From contig NZ_CP025791.1 in the NCBI RefSeq assembly GCF_002886045.1, positions 1,138,001-1,202,000 of the forward strand: DNA of 64,000 nt. Direction: 5' to 3'. Source of the stretch: Flavivirga eckloniae. Its GTDB lineage: Bacteria; Bacteroidota; Bacteroidia; Flavobacteriales; Flavobacteriaceae. The notes beneath the pieces were generated by a model, which saw only the letters and a list, made by a program, of their open reading frames with translations, did not search any database and was not told where the DNA came from. Positions 43,214 through 51,626 of this stretch are shown here, one piece after another. The number at the start of each line of letters is the position of its first letter. Within the stretch, counting starts at the first letter, position 1. A program made the position numbers and the translations under genes.

Positions 43214-44338
43214 CTAAACAAACCTTTTTTTGATAAAACTGGAATCTCTTAGCCTGGTCATTGGGTGTTCAAAAAACTTATAAAGCACATAAGAAGCAAG
43301 TATTGTTAAAGAGAGATATACTACGATATAAACTATAACATCGAACTCCGATAAATTAATAGCTGGTATAAAGTATTGAAGTAAATGTAATATCACAGAA
43401 TAGTGCAACACATAAATTGCATACGAAGTAATACTGATAAAGGTAACTGGTCTTGAAATTATTGCTGGTGCCGTATTTATTTGACTCAATAAAGGAAACA
43501 TTAACAGCATAATAACGGAGTTAATTGGCAGGTATAATACATTCCACACAAAAGGATTGTTTTCTATGTTTACGCCTCCCAGAAACATTAATCCGTTCAA
43601 CCCTAAAAACAGAAGTAACCCCAAACCAAAGGCGGGATATTTTATCTTCTTCCAAAGCTTATTTTTCACAATCGAAATATAGGCTGCTAAAACACCATAA
43701 TAAACGGCATCAATTCTATAAATAACAACAGATTTAAGACTATTATTCCAATTAATTAATGTACGTTCTGCCTCGTTAAAATTGTAAACTATTTTAGTTA
43801 TTATAAATAGAAGAATAATTAATAGTGTAATGGCTAAAAACATATTGGGTTTCGGAATCCTTGTTTTTATAAAGAGGGTTAAAAACAAAAGCAGAGGACC
43901 TAATACATAGGTGAACTCTTCAATAGACAAACTCCAGGATTCCATAAAGAATCCAGGTGTTTCCGAAGAAAAATTCTGTATAAAAAAAGCATATTTCCAC
44001 AAACCTTCGGGCAGTGCCATTCCAATATAAACGGCTACACCAATATTAATGAGCAATACCAGATAGTAATTTGGCAATGTTCTTAACCAGCGTCTAATCC
44101 AAAAGTGGAGCATACTTGAAAAACTAAAATCATCGGAAGTATATATTCTAAATATAATCCTACCGATTAAAAACCCACTAAGAACAAAAAAGATTTCTAC
44201 ACCAAGCACTCCAAAAACACTCAGTATATCCAACAGTGTTTCTCTATGCTTAGGAATGACCCAAGCCACATGCGATAGTACAACCATGACTATGGCAATT
44301 GCCCTAACTAAATCTAAGCCAAAAACCCTTTGCTTCAT
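43214..44338 (-). CDS. Acyltransferase family 3 (OafA/YrhL-type) membrane protein, copy 1
   Basis: 374-residue membrane O-acyltransferase with about ten helices. Family marks are FGLDLVRAIAIVMVVLSHVAWV with the catalytic histidine near residue 23, IFFVLSGFLIGRIIF, FWIRRWLRTLPNYYLVLLINI, and ESWSLSIEEFTYVLGPLLL. Such enzymes add acetyl or acyl groups to surface polysaccharides, lipids or peptidoglycan. It starts 1 bp after the stop of the multipass gene upstream (44340-45395), so the two form an operon. A paralogue lies at 47240-48364; the target is unknown. Confidence 0.9.
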   Translation of the reverse strand: MKQRVFGLDLVRAIAIVMVVLSHVAWVIPKHRETLLDILSVFGVLGVEIFFVLSGFLIGRIIFRIYTSDDFSFSSMLHFWIRRWLRTLPNYYLVLLINIGVAVYIGMALPEGLWKYAFFIQNFSSETPGFFMESWSLSIEEFTYVLGPLLLFLTLFIKTRIPKPNMFLAITLLIILLFIITKIVYNFNEAERTLINWNNSLKSVVIYRIDAVYYGVLAAYISIVKNKLWKKIKYPAFGLGLLLFLGLNGLMFLGGVNIENNPFVWNVLYLPINSVIMLLMFPLLSQINTAPAIISRPVTFISITSYAIYVLHYSVILHLLQYFIPAINLSEFDVIVYIVVYLSLTILASYVLYKFFEHPMTRLRDSSFIKKRFV

Positions 44339-44339
44339 G

Positions 44340-45395
44340 TTACTTTTTATAATATTGTAAATGGGTAGTATGTTCTCCTGTAAAAGTTTCTATATAATCT
44401 TGTAAATACAAATAAACACGGTCTTGTGGATAGCATAACAGATTTACATAAATAAGACTCCATTCATTTACATTTATATAATATTTTCCCTCATGCTCCC
44501 TCATAATGCTTTGCATTTTTTCTGGTAACTTGTCTCGATCATCTTTACTTGAAAAGAAAATATTGCAATACGATGGCTTTCCAGAAAAATAACTAAATGC
44601 CAACAAATGATCGTAATAACCAACCAAGTTTAAAGCTGGTAATAGTAAAGCATAAAAAGCAATGATTCGTATTTTTAAACTTTTATGAGTCTTTAATTTA
44701 AATATGTTCCAATCAAACCCACGATATAGCATAAAAAGCAATATCACGTTAATCATGTTTAATGGAAACACCGTAAACCCTACTCCTGCATAGGTTAAGG
44801 TTATTAAAACCATGGTGTGCATGATTGCCAGCAAATAAATACCCCATTTTCTGGTTTTATTAAATAGTAATGCTACTCCAAATGAGGCTTCTAAAAAAGG
44901 CACCAGCCAAGTAAAAACCTGTCTGAAAAAAACGGGTACAAATGGTATTCTTTTATTTAAGCCTTCAAACCAAAACTCATAAAAAGTACCATTCATTTTG
45001 TGTAAACCGCTCCAGATATAGGTTCCTGCCATTAGCAGGAAAAAGGCAATTTTAAAATGATTAAAATTGTTTCGGAATGCATAATAAAAGAAAATAATTA
45101 CTACAATTTCAAAATAGAAGGGTTGAATTCGAGTTTGATCGAAAACGGATAACAGCACGTAAATAAGAAAAAAACATAACCCGCCACTGCCCATATCTTT
45201 TAAAAGAAACCAAATTGCCGAAATACAAAAAATTAGCAATAGCGCTAAATCTATATAATAATGAAACTCTAAATGCTTAAAAAATAGTGGTGTTGTGGGA
45301 AACCCTCTGCTGGATAGCCATACGGGAAAACTTAACATTAACGGAATTACAAAACTGATAATTAATAAGATTCTAATCAGTAATCGTTTTGTCAT
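44340..45395 (-). CDS. Multipass membrane protein (HTTM/DoxX-like, function unknown)
   Basis: 351 residues with about eight to nine hydrophobic segments spread over residues 5-265, followed by a soluble ~85-residue C-terminal tail (YFSGKPSYCNIFFSSKDDRDKLPEKMQSIM...). The stretch FLLMAGTYIWSGLHKMNGTFYEFWF resembles the vitamin K-dependent carboxylase-like HTTM family, in which a histidine-lysine pair follows a membrane helix. That family assignment is tentative. It is coupled to the acyltransferase gene downstream (1-bp gap) and divergent from the PHM-like gene at 45475. Confidence 0.7.
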   Translation of the reverse strand: MTKRLLIRILLIISFVIPLMLSFPVWLSSRGFPTTPLFFKHLEFHYYIDLALLLIFCISAIWFLLKDMGSGGLCFFLIYVLLSVFDQTRIQPFYFEIVVIIFFYYAFRNNFNHFKIAFFLLMAGTYIWSGLHKMNGTFYEFWFEGLNKRIPFVPVFFRQVFTWLVPFLEASFGVALLFNKTRKWGIYLLAIMHTMVLITLTYAGVGFTVFPLNMINVILLFMLYRGFDWNIFKLKTHKSLKIRIIAFYALLLPALNLVGYYDHLLAFSYFSGKPSYCNIFFSSKDDRDKLPEKMQSIMREHEGKYYINVNEWSLIYVNLLCYPQDRVYLYLQDYIETFTGEHTTHLQYYKK

Positions 45396-45474
45396 TATTA
45401 TTCTAATAGTTTTAATCGTTATTTTTTATGTGAAAAAGCGTTATTTTCGTTATCCTACTGTAATGGCTCTTTAA

Positions 45475-46635
45475 ATGAAATCTAAAGTAACAAAATATTT
45501 TGTCTTTCTAATTTTAATAGTAAACACCGTTGGTGGGCTCTATTATCTTAGCCTGACTAACAGACACAAAGCCATTGTAAAAACTTATCTGGCACATAAA
45601 CTTGGAATTGTTGATAATACATGGCATATAACTTCTACAGATCATTCTATTTCGTTAATCACGCCAACTATGGTTATAGACAACATTTATAAATCTATGG
45701 AAGGCCCTCAGGTTATAAAATCGTTTCAGTTAAATTCTGAGAAGTCAAATTTGGTTTGGTTAACTTCCTTTGAAACCAAAGCCATCGATGATGATGAAAG
45801 CAAGGCTATTTCGAATGATTTTATTTGCCATACAAATATTGATTTTTACGATGGCGAGCACTATGCCAGATGGAACTTAAATAATAGAATTGGTTTACGA
45901 TACCCACGTTTAACAACTATGACTACTGGTATTGAAAGCTATAAGTTCCCTAAAGGGTTTGGCTTTCCTGTGTTTAACAATGAAAATTTATTTTTATCTA
46001 CTCAAACCCTAAATCATAATGTTGTTGGTAAAACTTTTTCTGTTAAGCATCAAATAAATATAGGTCTCGAAAAGCACCATAAAAGTATAAGACCGCTGAT
46101 GCCCAAAACGGTTATGATCGTTTTACCCTATGACACGGAAAACCCTTTTGAAGGACCTACAGAGGAAAACCCGAATATGTGCTTACCTATTGAAACTAAA
46201 AATCATAGCTACACTTATAACGACGGTATTACCTATTCTGGACACTGGGTTGTTTTTCCTGGTGAGGCTACTTATAAAGCCAATATTACAGAACAATTGC
46301 AATTGCTAGAGGACACAACTTTGCACCTTATCGCCTCTCATTTACATCCTTTTTCTGAATCGCTTTCTTTTAGAGACAAAACCATAGATTCTACACTATT
46401 TACCAGTAAGGCAAAAAACTATAAAAACAAAATAGGATTAAAAGAGGTTACTTATTTTTCCAGTGAAACTGGTATAAAGCTTTATACCGACCATGACTAT
46501 GAATTAGTTTTAAAAACAAATAACACCTCAAAAATTAATCAGGATATGATGGCCAGTATGTTTATGTTTTTATATGACAAAGAAATGGATGAACGCTTGA
46601 AAACATATAACCCACAAACGGATGAAGCACTTTAA
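45475..46635 (+). CDS. Exported PHM-like (copper type II monooxygenase-like) protein
   Basis: 386 residues with one N-terminal membrane anchor or signal (about 5-27, KYFVFLILIVNTVGGLYYLSL) and an exported domain. The C-terminal third resembles the second copper domain of peptidylglycine monooxygenase (PHM): an HxH motif in LIASHLHPFSESLSFRD, and a methionine-bearing end NTSKINQDMMASMFMFLYDKEMD matching the region of the PHM copper methionine. The gene overlaps the SCO gene by 14 bp; SCO proteins handle copper, which fits a copper-binding role. Enzymatic activity is unproven and the first copper site is not clear. Confidence 0.6.
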   Translation: MKSKVTKYFVFLILIVNTVGGLYYLSLTNRHKAIVKTYLAHKLGIVDNTWHITSTDHSISLITPTMVIDNIYKSMEGPQVIKSFQLNSEKSNLVWLTSFETKAIDDDESKAISNDFICHTNIDFYDGEHYARWNLNNRIGLRYPRLTTMTTGIESYKFPKGFGFPVFNNENLFLSTQTLNHNVVGKTFSVKHQINIGLEKHHKSIRPLMPKTVMIVLPYDTENPFEGPTEENPNMCLPIETKNHSYTYNDGITYSGHWVVFPGEATYKANITEQLQLLEDTTLHLIASHLHPFSESLSFRDKTIDSTLFTSKAKNYKNKIGLKEVTYFSSETGIKLYTDHDYELVLKTNNTSKINQDMMASMFMFLYDKEMDERLKTYNPQTDEAL

Positions 46636-47215
46636 GTTTATTGTTTTTCTGCTTGTTTTAAGCTGCCAGAACGACTCAAAAAAACTCCCAGTTTTAAGTT
46701 ATAAAATTGATAGCTCTGGTAACAAAGCACCTTATTCCATTACATACAGTGGATTTACAAATCAATTAAATAAGCCTTTTAATTCTAAAAATATTGATAA
46801 TAAAGTATTTGTTTCAAATTTCTTCTTTACCCACTGCCCCAGTATTTGTCCGCCAATACGACAAAAACTAATAGAGGTTGCTAATACTTTTAAAAACGAT
46901 AATGATTTTATAATTATTTCACATACTATCGATCCTGAAAACGATAGTATTCCCGTTTTGAAATCTTATGCCGAGGCCACTGGAATTCCAAACGACAAAT
47001 GGCAATTTTTATATGCTGACGTTAATAAAGCCAAAGCTCAAGCCAATCAGTTTATGACCAATTTTAGAGCTAAGAAGGACGGTACCGACTTTTACCATAG
47101 TAGTTATGTGTCTTTAGTTGACAAAAAACAGGCCATAAGAGGATTTTATAATATTTTGGTTAGCAAAGAGGTTACACGGTTAAAGGGGGATATTTCTATT
47201 CTACTATCGGAGTAA
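46622..47215 (+). CDS. SCO1/SenC family copper chaperone lipoprotein
   Basis: 197-residue thioredoxin-fold lipoprotein: signal peptide with lipobox LSC near residue 14 (VFLLVLSCQND). The copper/redox motif CPSIC lies in NFFFTHCPSICPPIRQKL, and the distal histidine in GTDFYHSSYVSLVDKK completes the CxxxC...H ligand set. SCO proteins deliver copper to periplasmic cuproenzymes, classically cytochrome oxidase. Overlap with the upstream PHM-like gene (14 bp) suggests a dedicated role in loading that protein rather than, or besides, cytochrome oxidase. No cytochrome oxidase gene is nearby. Confidence 0.92.
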   Translation: MKHFKFIVFLLVLSCQNDSKKLPVLSYKIDSSGNKAPYSITYSGFTNQLNKPFNSKNIDNKVFVSNFFFTHCPSICPPIRQKLIEVANTFKNDNDFIIISHTIDPENDSIPVLKSYAEATGIPNDKWQFLYADVNKAKAQANQFMTNFRAKKDGTDFYHSSYVSLVDKKQAIRGFYNILVSKEVTRLKGDISILLSE

Positions 47216-47239
47216 ATTATGATACTCACCAATCTTTTT

Positions 47240-48364
47240 CTATTGTTTAAAAATCTTTAGGTCTCTTAATTTCGTCATCGGGTTTTCAAAGTATTTGAAT
47301 AATAAGTGTGATAACCCAAATGATAAAAACCAATATGCTAACAGAATAAATAGTTTAACCATTATTGGTTTGCTTTCTACCTCTATAAAGTATTGAATGG
47401 TTAGTAAAACTATCGAGTAATTAATTAGGTACAACGCATAAGACAAAACACTAATTCTGGTAATTAGGTTCTTAAAAAGTTTCCCGGTCTTCCATGTGCT
47501 AAAAAAAGGAAAAAAGAACAGTAAACTTATTGATAATAGCGGCAAGTAAAACACATTATAAAACAGCTGTGAATTTTCCGGTTGTGCTTTAAACAAGAAA
47601 ATATAGCTGTGTATCCCCAAAAACAATACGCTCCCTAATACGAAAAACATTTTTTTATAATACTGCCAAGATGCATAATATGCGTGTGCTAAAAATGCTG
47701 CAAGGAAACCGTAATAAATACTATCAATTCTATAAATAACCACTTTTCTAACATGTCTGCTCCAATCGTGATGCGAAACTATATCATGATTTAAATGAAA
47801 GTTTATGCGCAAAAGCGTTATTGTTATTATTATTACCAACAGCATGGTTATATATAGAACCTTTTTTGAAATGTTTTTAAAAAAGGCGATTAACAGAAAT
47901 AATATTAAAGGCCCCAAGATATAAGCATACTCTTCGATAGATAAACTCCAAGATTCTGTGAAAAAATCTGGGTACGGGCCTGAAAAGTTTTGTAAAAACA
48001 CAAAAAAGTAAGCAATACTTTCTATAACTCTTTCATGTAAAAAATAAAAGAGTAAGATGTTAATAACAAGGATTAAAAAATAATTTGGCAGGGTTCTAAA
48101 CCACCTTCGTATCCAAAAATACAGGAAGTCTTTAAACTTTGTTTTCCCTTGGTTAATTTGCTTTAGCAAAATGCCCCCAATAAGGTAACCGCTTAAAACA
48201 AAAAAAAGATCTACGCCAACGGTTCCAAAAAACTGAACAACGGTAATATAAAATTCTGTATTATTGGGAAAAAGTAAGAGTGTAGAATGTGAGCATAACA
48301 CCAATAAAATAGCTAGTGCTCTAATAATATCTAGTCCAAAAATTCTATGCTTGTTTATATACAT
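47240..48364 (-). CDS. Acyltransferase family 3 (OafA/YrhL-type) membrane protein, copy 2
   Basis: About 374 residues, a close relative of the gene at 43214: FGLDIIRALAILLVLCSHSTLL with the catalytic histidine, LFFVLSGYLIGGILL, FWIRRWFRTLPNYFLILVINILLF, ESWSLSIEEYAYILGPLILFLL, and a similar C-terminal FKYFENPMTKLRDL. I use the ATG at 48364, which aligns with the paralogue start; a TTG seven codons earlier is possible. Convergent with the SCO gene (25 bp) and downstream of moxR on the same strand. Acts at the inner membrane; substrate unknown. Confidence 0.9.
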   Translation of the reverse strand: MYINKHRIFGLDIIRALAILLVLCSHSTLLLFPNNTEFYITVVQFFGTVGVDLFFVLSGYLIGGILLKQINQGKTKFKDFLYFWIRRWFRTLPNYFLILVINILLFYFLHERVIESIAYFFVFLQNFSGPYPDFFTESWSLSIEEYAYILGPLILFLLIAFFKNISKKVLYITMLLVIIITITLLRINFHLNHDIVSHHDWSRHVRKVVIYRIDSIYYGFLAAFLAHAYYASWQYYKKMFFVLGSVLFLGIHSYIFLFKAQPENSQLFYNVFYLPLLSISLLFFFPFFSTWKTGKLFKNLITRISVLSYALYLINYSIVLLTIQYFIEVESKPIMVKLFILLAYWFLSFGLSHLLFKYFENPMTKLRDLKIFKQ

Positions 48365-48389
48365 CGAAACGATCTCAATGTACAAAAAT

Positions 48390-49343
48390 TTAGAATAGAC
48401 TCTTAATGATTTCTTCTTCTGTGATGCCTTCTGCTTCTGCTTTATAGTTTTTAATAAGTCTATGTCTTAAAATACTATAAGCTACGGCTTGAACATTTTC
48501 AATATCCGGAGAGAACTTACCATTTATAGCGGCATGTGTTTTAGCTGCCAAAATTAAATTTTGAGAAGCTCTTGGCCCTGCTCCCCAATCTATGTAGGTT
48601 TTAACCAAATCTGTAGCGGTATCTTCGTTTGGTCTTGTTTTAGCTACCATAGTTACCGCATACTCAATAACATTATCTGCTACTGGGATACGACGAATAA
48701 GATGTTGAAAATCGATTATTTGTTGTGCTGTAAATAGCGGATTCACTTTTACTTTGGTATCGCTAGTCGTTGCTTTAACAACCTCTACTTCCTCGCTAAA
48801 AGAAGGATAGTCCAAGTAAACAGCAAACATAAAACGGTCTAATTGCGCTTCGGGTAATGGATAGGTTCCTTCTTGCTCAATAGGGTTTTGTGTTGCTAAA
48901 ACAAAATATGGTAAGCTTAATTTATAATGGTGACCGGCAACGGTTACGGCTCTTTCTTGCATAGCTTCTAAAAGTGCTGCCTGCGTTTTTGGTGGGGTTC
49001 TATTAATTTCATCTGCTAAAATGATATTTGAAAAAATAGGTCCCTTTATAAATTTAAAATGACGTTCTTCATCTAAAATCTCACTACCCAATATATCACT
49101 TGGCATTAAATCTGGAGTGAATTGAATACGTTTAAAATCCAATCCTAATGCCTGTGCAATCGTATTAACCATTAAGGTTTTTGCTAATCCGGGAACTCCA
49201 ATTAAAAGCGAATGTCCGCCGGAAAAAATAGAGATTAATATTTGATTTACTACTGCATCTTGACCAATGATTACTTTGGCTATTTCAGTTTTTAAATTTT
49301 TATATTGTTTTACGAATTGTTCAATCGCAACGACGTCTGACAT
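48390..49343 (-). CDS. MoxR family AAA+ ATPase
   Basis: 317-residue MoxR-type chaperone ATPase. Walker A is LLIGVPGLAKTLMVNTI near residue 45, Walker B is ILADEINRTPPKTQAALLEAM near 110, sensor-1 is FVLATQNPIEQEGTYPLPEAQLDRFMF, and the lid contains the AAA_lid helices (about 230-310). MoxR proteins mature or activate partner proteins, often with von Willebrand factor A (BatA/B) proteins. Here no vWA gene follows; instead the parvulin genes lie immediately upstream (4-bp gap). A link to envelope protein folding is possible but inferred. Confidence 0.95.
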   Translation of the reverse strand: MSDVVAIEQFVKQYKNLKTEIAKVIIGQDAVVNQILISIFSGGHSLLIGVPGLAKTLMVNTIAQALGLDFKRIQFTPDLMPSDILGSEILDEERHFKFIKGPIFSNIILADEINRTPPKTQAALLEAMQERAVTVAGHHYKLSLPYFVLATQNPIEQEGTYPLPEAQLDRFMFAVYLDYPSFSEEVEVVKATTSDTKVKVNPLFTAQQIIDFQHLIRRIPVADNVIEYAVTMVAKTRPNEDTATDLVKTYIDWGAGPRASQNLILAAKTHAAINGKFSPDIENVQAVAYSILRHRLIKNYKAEAEGITEEEIIKSLF

Positions 49344-49347
49344 ATAT

Positions 49348-50805
49348 TTACTTTTTTAACCAATTACCGGAAAATTCACAATCTCTATATGTTCCACTAA
49401 TTTTTATGTATGTATCTAATATTTTTCCTTCTTGCCACTTCTCAATAGCTTTAATTTTCTTTTCTGTAAGCGCCAGATCTTTAATTTTCATAAAATCTCG
49501 TGCGTAAGTTGCTTTATGCTCATCTATTCTATCTGTAACCCTCATAATTTTAAACGAAACATTTCCTTTACGATCTTGTTCTGTTAAAACCTGACTCACT
49601 TCATTATCCTTTAAATTTTGAATTTGGGAGTACTGCTCTGGTCCCATTTTCGTTAAATCAAAATTATAATCTTGAGTTCTCGGGTTAATAAGTTGCCCAC
49701 CATCTCCTCGGGTTTCTTTTTCGTCACTATATTGCTTTGCTGCATCTGCAAACGATATATCACCACCAACAATACGCTTTCTTAATTCTTCTAAACGATC
49801 TTTTGCCTCTTTTACGGCTTCATCGGACACTTTAGGGAATAACAATACATGACTTACATCGTATTCCTGTCCTCTAATTTTTTCACAATATATAATATGA
49901 TAGCCAAACTCCGTTTCGAAAGGATCGGATACCTCGCCTTCCTGAAGCGAAAAAGCGACTTGCCTAAACTCTTTTACCATTCTAGGCTTTTTCCTGTTCA
50001 ATGTATAAATATAGCCCGATTCAACCATCCCCGGATCTTGCCCGTAAAGCACTACTTTAGAACGGAAGCTTGTTCCGCTTTCTACCACATCGGCTTTAAT
50101 TTGTTTTAAACGATCAATAACCTTTTGCTTTTCTTGTTGAGATACTTTTGGCTTGGCTACAATTTGGGCCACTTTAAGCTCGGTACCAAAGAAAGGGCGT
50201 TCGTCTTCTGGTATTTTATCAAAAAATATTCGAACCTCCTCTGGCGTTACTTCAACCTCTTCTACAATCTTAGCTTGCATCTTCGCAGAAAGCTTGTTTC
50301 CTTTAATAACTTCGAATATATAGTCTCTTAAACCTTTTTCATCTTCTTGCTTATAAAACTTTACAAGTTCGTCAATATCTGGCTTTTGCTGTAAGAATTG
50401 CTGAATTGTATAATCGACTTCTTGTCTTATCTCTGCATCAGATACCTGAATACTATCTTGTATGGCATGATGTTCATATAACTTATCTTCAAGTAAAGAT
50501 CCTAACAACTCACAATCTGTAACACCGTCTATCGAACCTCCTGCTGCTTTAATCTGCTCACGTTTTTTAGGTACGTCAGATTCTAAAATAATAAAATCAC
50601 CTACAACAGCTGCAACACCATCAACCTTTTTAGCGTTTTGAGATTTTGTTGAATCTACCTTTTTAACGACTTCTTCTTTAACCTTTACCTCTTCTTCAAT
50701 AATCTCCTGCGCAGACATAACATTTACCAATAGTAAAGCCATGCATAAAGCTGATATGTGTTTCAAATTAATCGTAAATTTCAAATTGTTTATTTTTAAT
50801 AGCAT
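49348..50805 (-). CDS. SurA-like peptidylprolyl isomerase (parvulin chaperone)
   Basis: 485-residue periplasmic chaperone. Signal peptide (to MSAQ), a SurA N-terminal helical domain (about 60-175: KVDGVAAVVGDFIILESDVPKKREQI), then two parvulin PpiC domains (about 205-300, ELKVAQIVAKPKVSQQEKQ...TEFGYHIIYCEKIRGQ; and about 310-410, DVSHVLLFPKVSDEAVKEAKDRLEELRKRI). It escorts outer-membrane proteins. The ATG at 50805 overlaps the preceding gene by 38 bp. An in-frame TTG at 50766, one base after that gene's stop, gives a compact signal peptide and is an equally good start. moxR follows 4 bp downstream. Confidence 0.92.
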   Translation of the reverse strand: MLLKINNLKFTINLKHISALCMALLLVNVMSAQEIIEEEVKVKEEVVKKVDSTKSQNAKKVDGVAAVVGDFIILESDVPKKREQIKAAGGSIDGVTDCELLGSLLEDKLYEHHAIQDSIQVSDAEIRQEVDYTIQQFLQQKPDIDELVKFYKQEDEKGLRDYIFEVIKGNKLSAKMQAKIVEEVEVTPEEVRIFFDKIPEDERPFFGTELKVAQIVAKPKVSQQEKQKVIDRLKQIKADVVESGTSFRSKVVLYGQDPGMVESGYIYTLNRKKPRMVKEFRQVAFSLQEGEVSDPFETEFGYHIIYCEKIRGQEYDVSHVLLFPKVSDEAVKEAKDRLEELRKRIVGGDISFADAAKQYSDEKETRGDGGQLINPRTQDYNFDLTKMGPEQYSQIQNLKDNEVSQVLTEQDRKGNVSFKIMRVTDRIDEHKATYARDFMKIKDLALTEKKIKAIEKWQEGKILDTYIKISGTYRDCEFSGNWLKK

Positions 50806-51619
50806 CTTTTGTTATATCTTTTTCTAATTCCCTAATAAGCTCAAGCTTCCTTTTATTAATAACTATTTGATCTATGGTAGGTTTAACATACTCGAGAGGA
50901 GCATTGTCATTTCTCAATAAAACATCATTAATTTGCATCAAATATACTCCTAATGAATCTTTGAGTTGTAAAAAATTAGATTTTTTTAACAGTTGACTTT
51001 TATTTTCGGCAGTTACAACCGGAATCTTGTCTACTATTTGATTTAGTTTTATCCATATAGAGTCATTTAATGAATAGGATTTAAACTGTATCGATATGGA
51101 ATCCAACTCCTTTTTATCTTCTTGATTATAACGTTTAAACTTTTCTTTAATGCTTTTAAAGTCTATAATATCTTCGTCTACATGTATGTAACGAAATTTT
51201 ATAAGTTCTTCATTTAGTTTAAAAACTTCCTTGTTATTTTTATAATATTCCTGAGCTTCACTTTTATTAACTACAGTATCTATACTCCTTTTTATTAAGG
51301 CTTCTATGTATGCCTTGGTGTATAAATCGTTTTTATACTGTACTGTTAGTTTATTAAATTCTTCTTGTTTTTCTTCATTTAAATTAAGTATTGCGCCATC
51401 TACGAATAACTGTTGTGTTGCCCAGCGATTAATAAAATTCTGTACTACAAGTAAACTGTCTTCTTTCGATGTCCCCTCAGATACCAGATCCTTAATGTCT
51501 TCATAATATAAATATGTTTCATTTACCCTGGCAACAGGAATCTGTCCTTCTGTTTTTTTAAAAAAATTACACGACAATACTGTTAATAATAAAAAAAATA
51601 TAATGATTTTATCCCCCAC
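50768..51619 (-). CDS. SurA-N-like lipoprotein without a clear parvulin domain
   Basis: 283-residue lipoprotein: lipobox LSC near residue 17 (LLTVLSCNFFKK), then a SurA-like N-terminal helical region (PVARVNETYLYYEDIKDLVSEG...FINRWATQQLFVDGAI). The middle part occupies the PPIase position but has no good PpiC signature; the C-terminus is helical (APLEYVKPTIDQIVINKRKLELI). It lies between two parvulin genes with 7 bp and a 38-bp overlap at its ends, so it is probably part of the same chaperone operon with a lost isomerase core. The start is a GTG at 51619. Confidence 0.78.
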   Translation of the reverse strand: MGDKIIIFFLLLTVLSCNFFKKTEGQIPVARVNETYLYYEDIKDLVSEGTSKEDSLLVVQNFINRWATQQLFVDGAILNLNEEKQEEFNKLTVQYKNDLYTKAYIEALIKRSIDTVVNKSEAQEYYKNNKEVFKLNEELIKFRYIHVDEDIIDFKSIKEKFKRYNQEDKKELDSISIQFKSYSLNDSIWIKLNQIVDKIPVVTAENKSQLLKKSNFLQLKDSLGVYLMQINDVLLRNDNAPLEYVKPTIDQIVINKRKLELIRELEKDITKDAIKNKQFEIYD

Positions 51620-51626
51620 CTATCAC

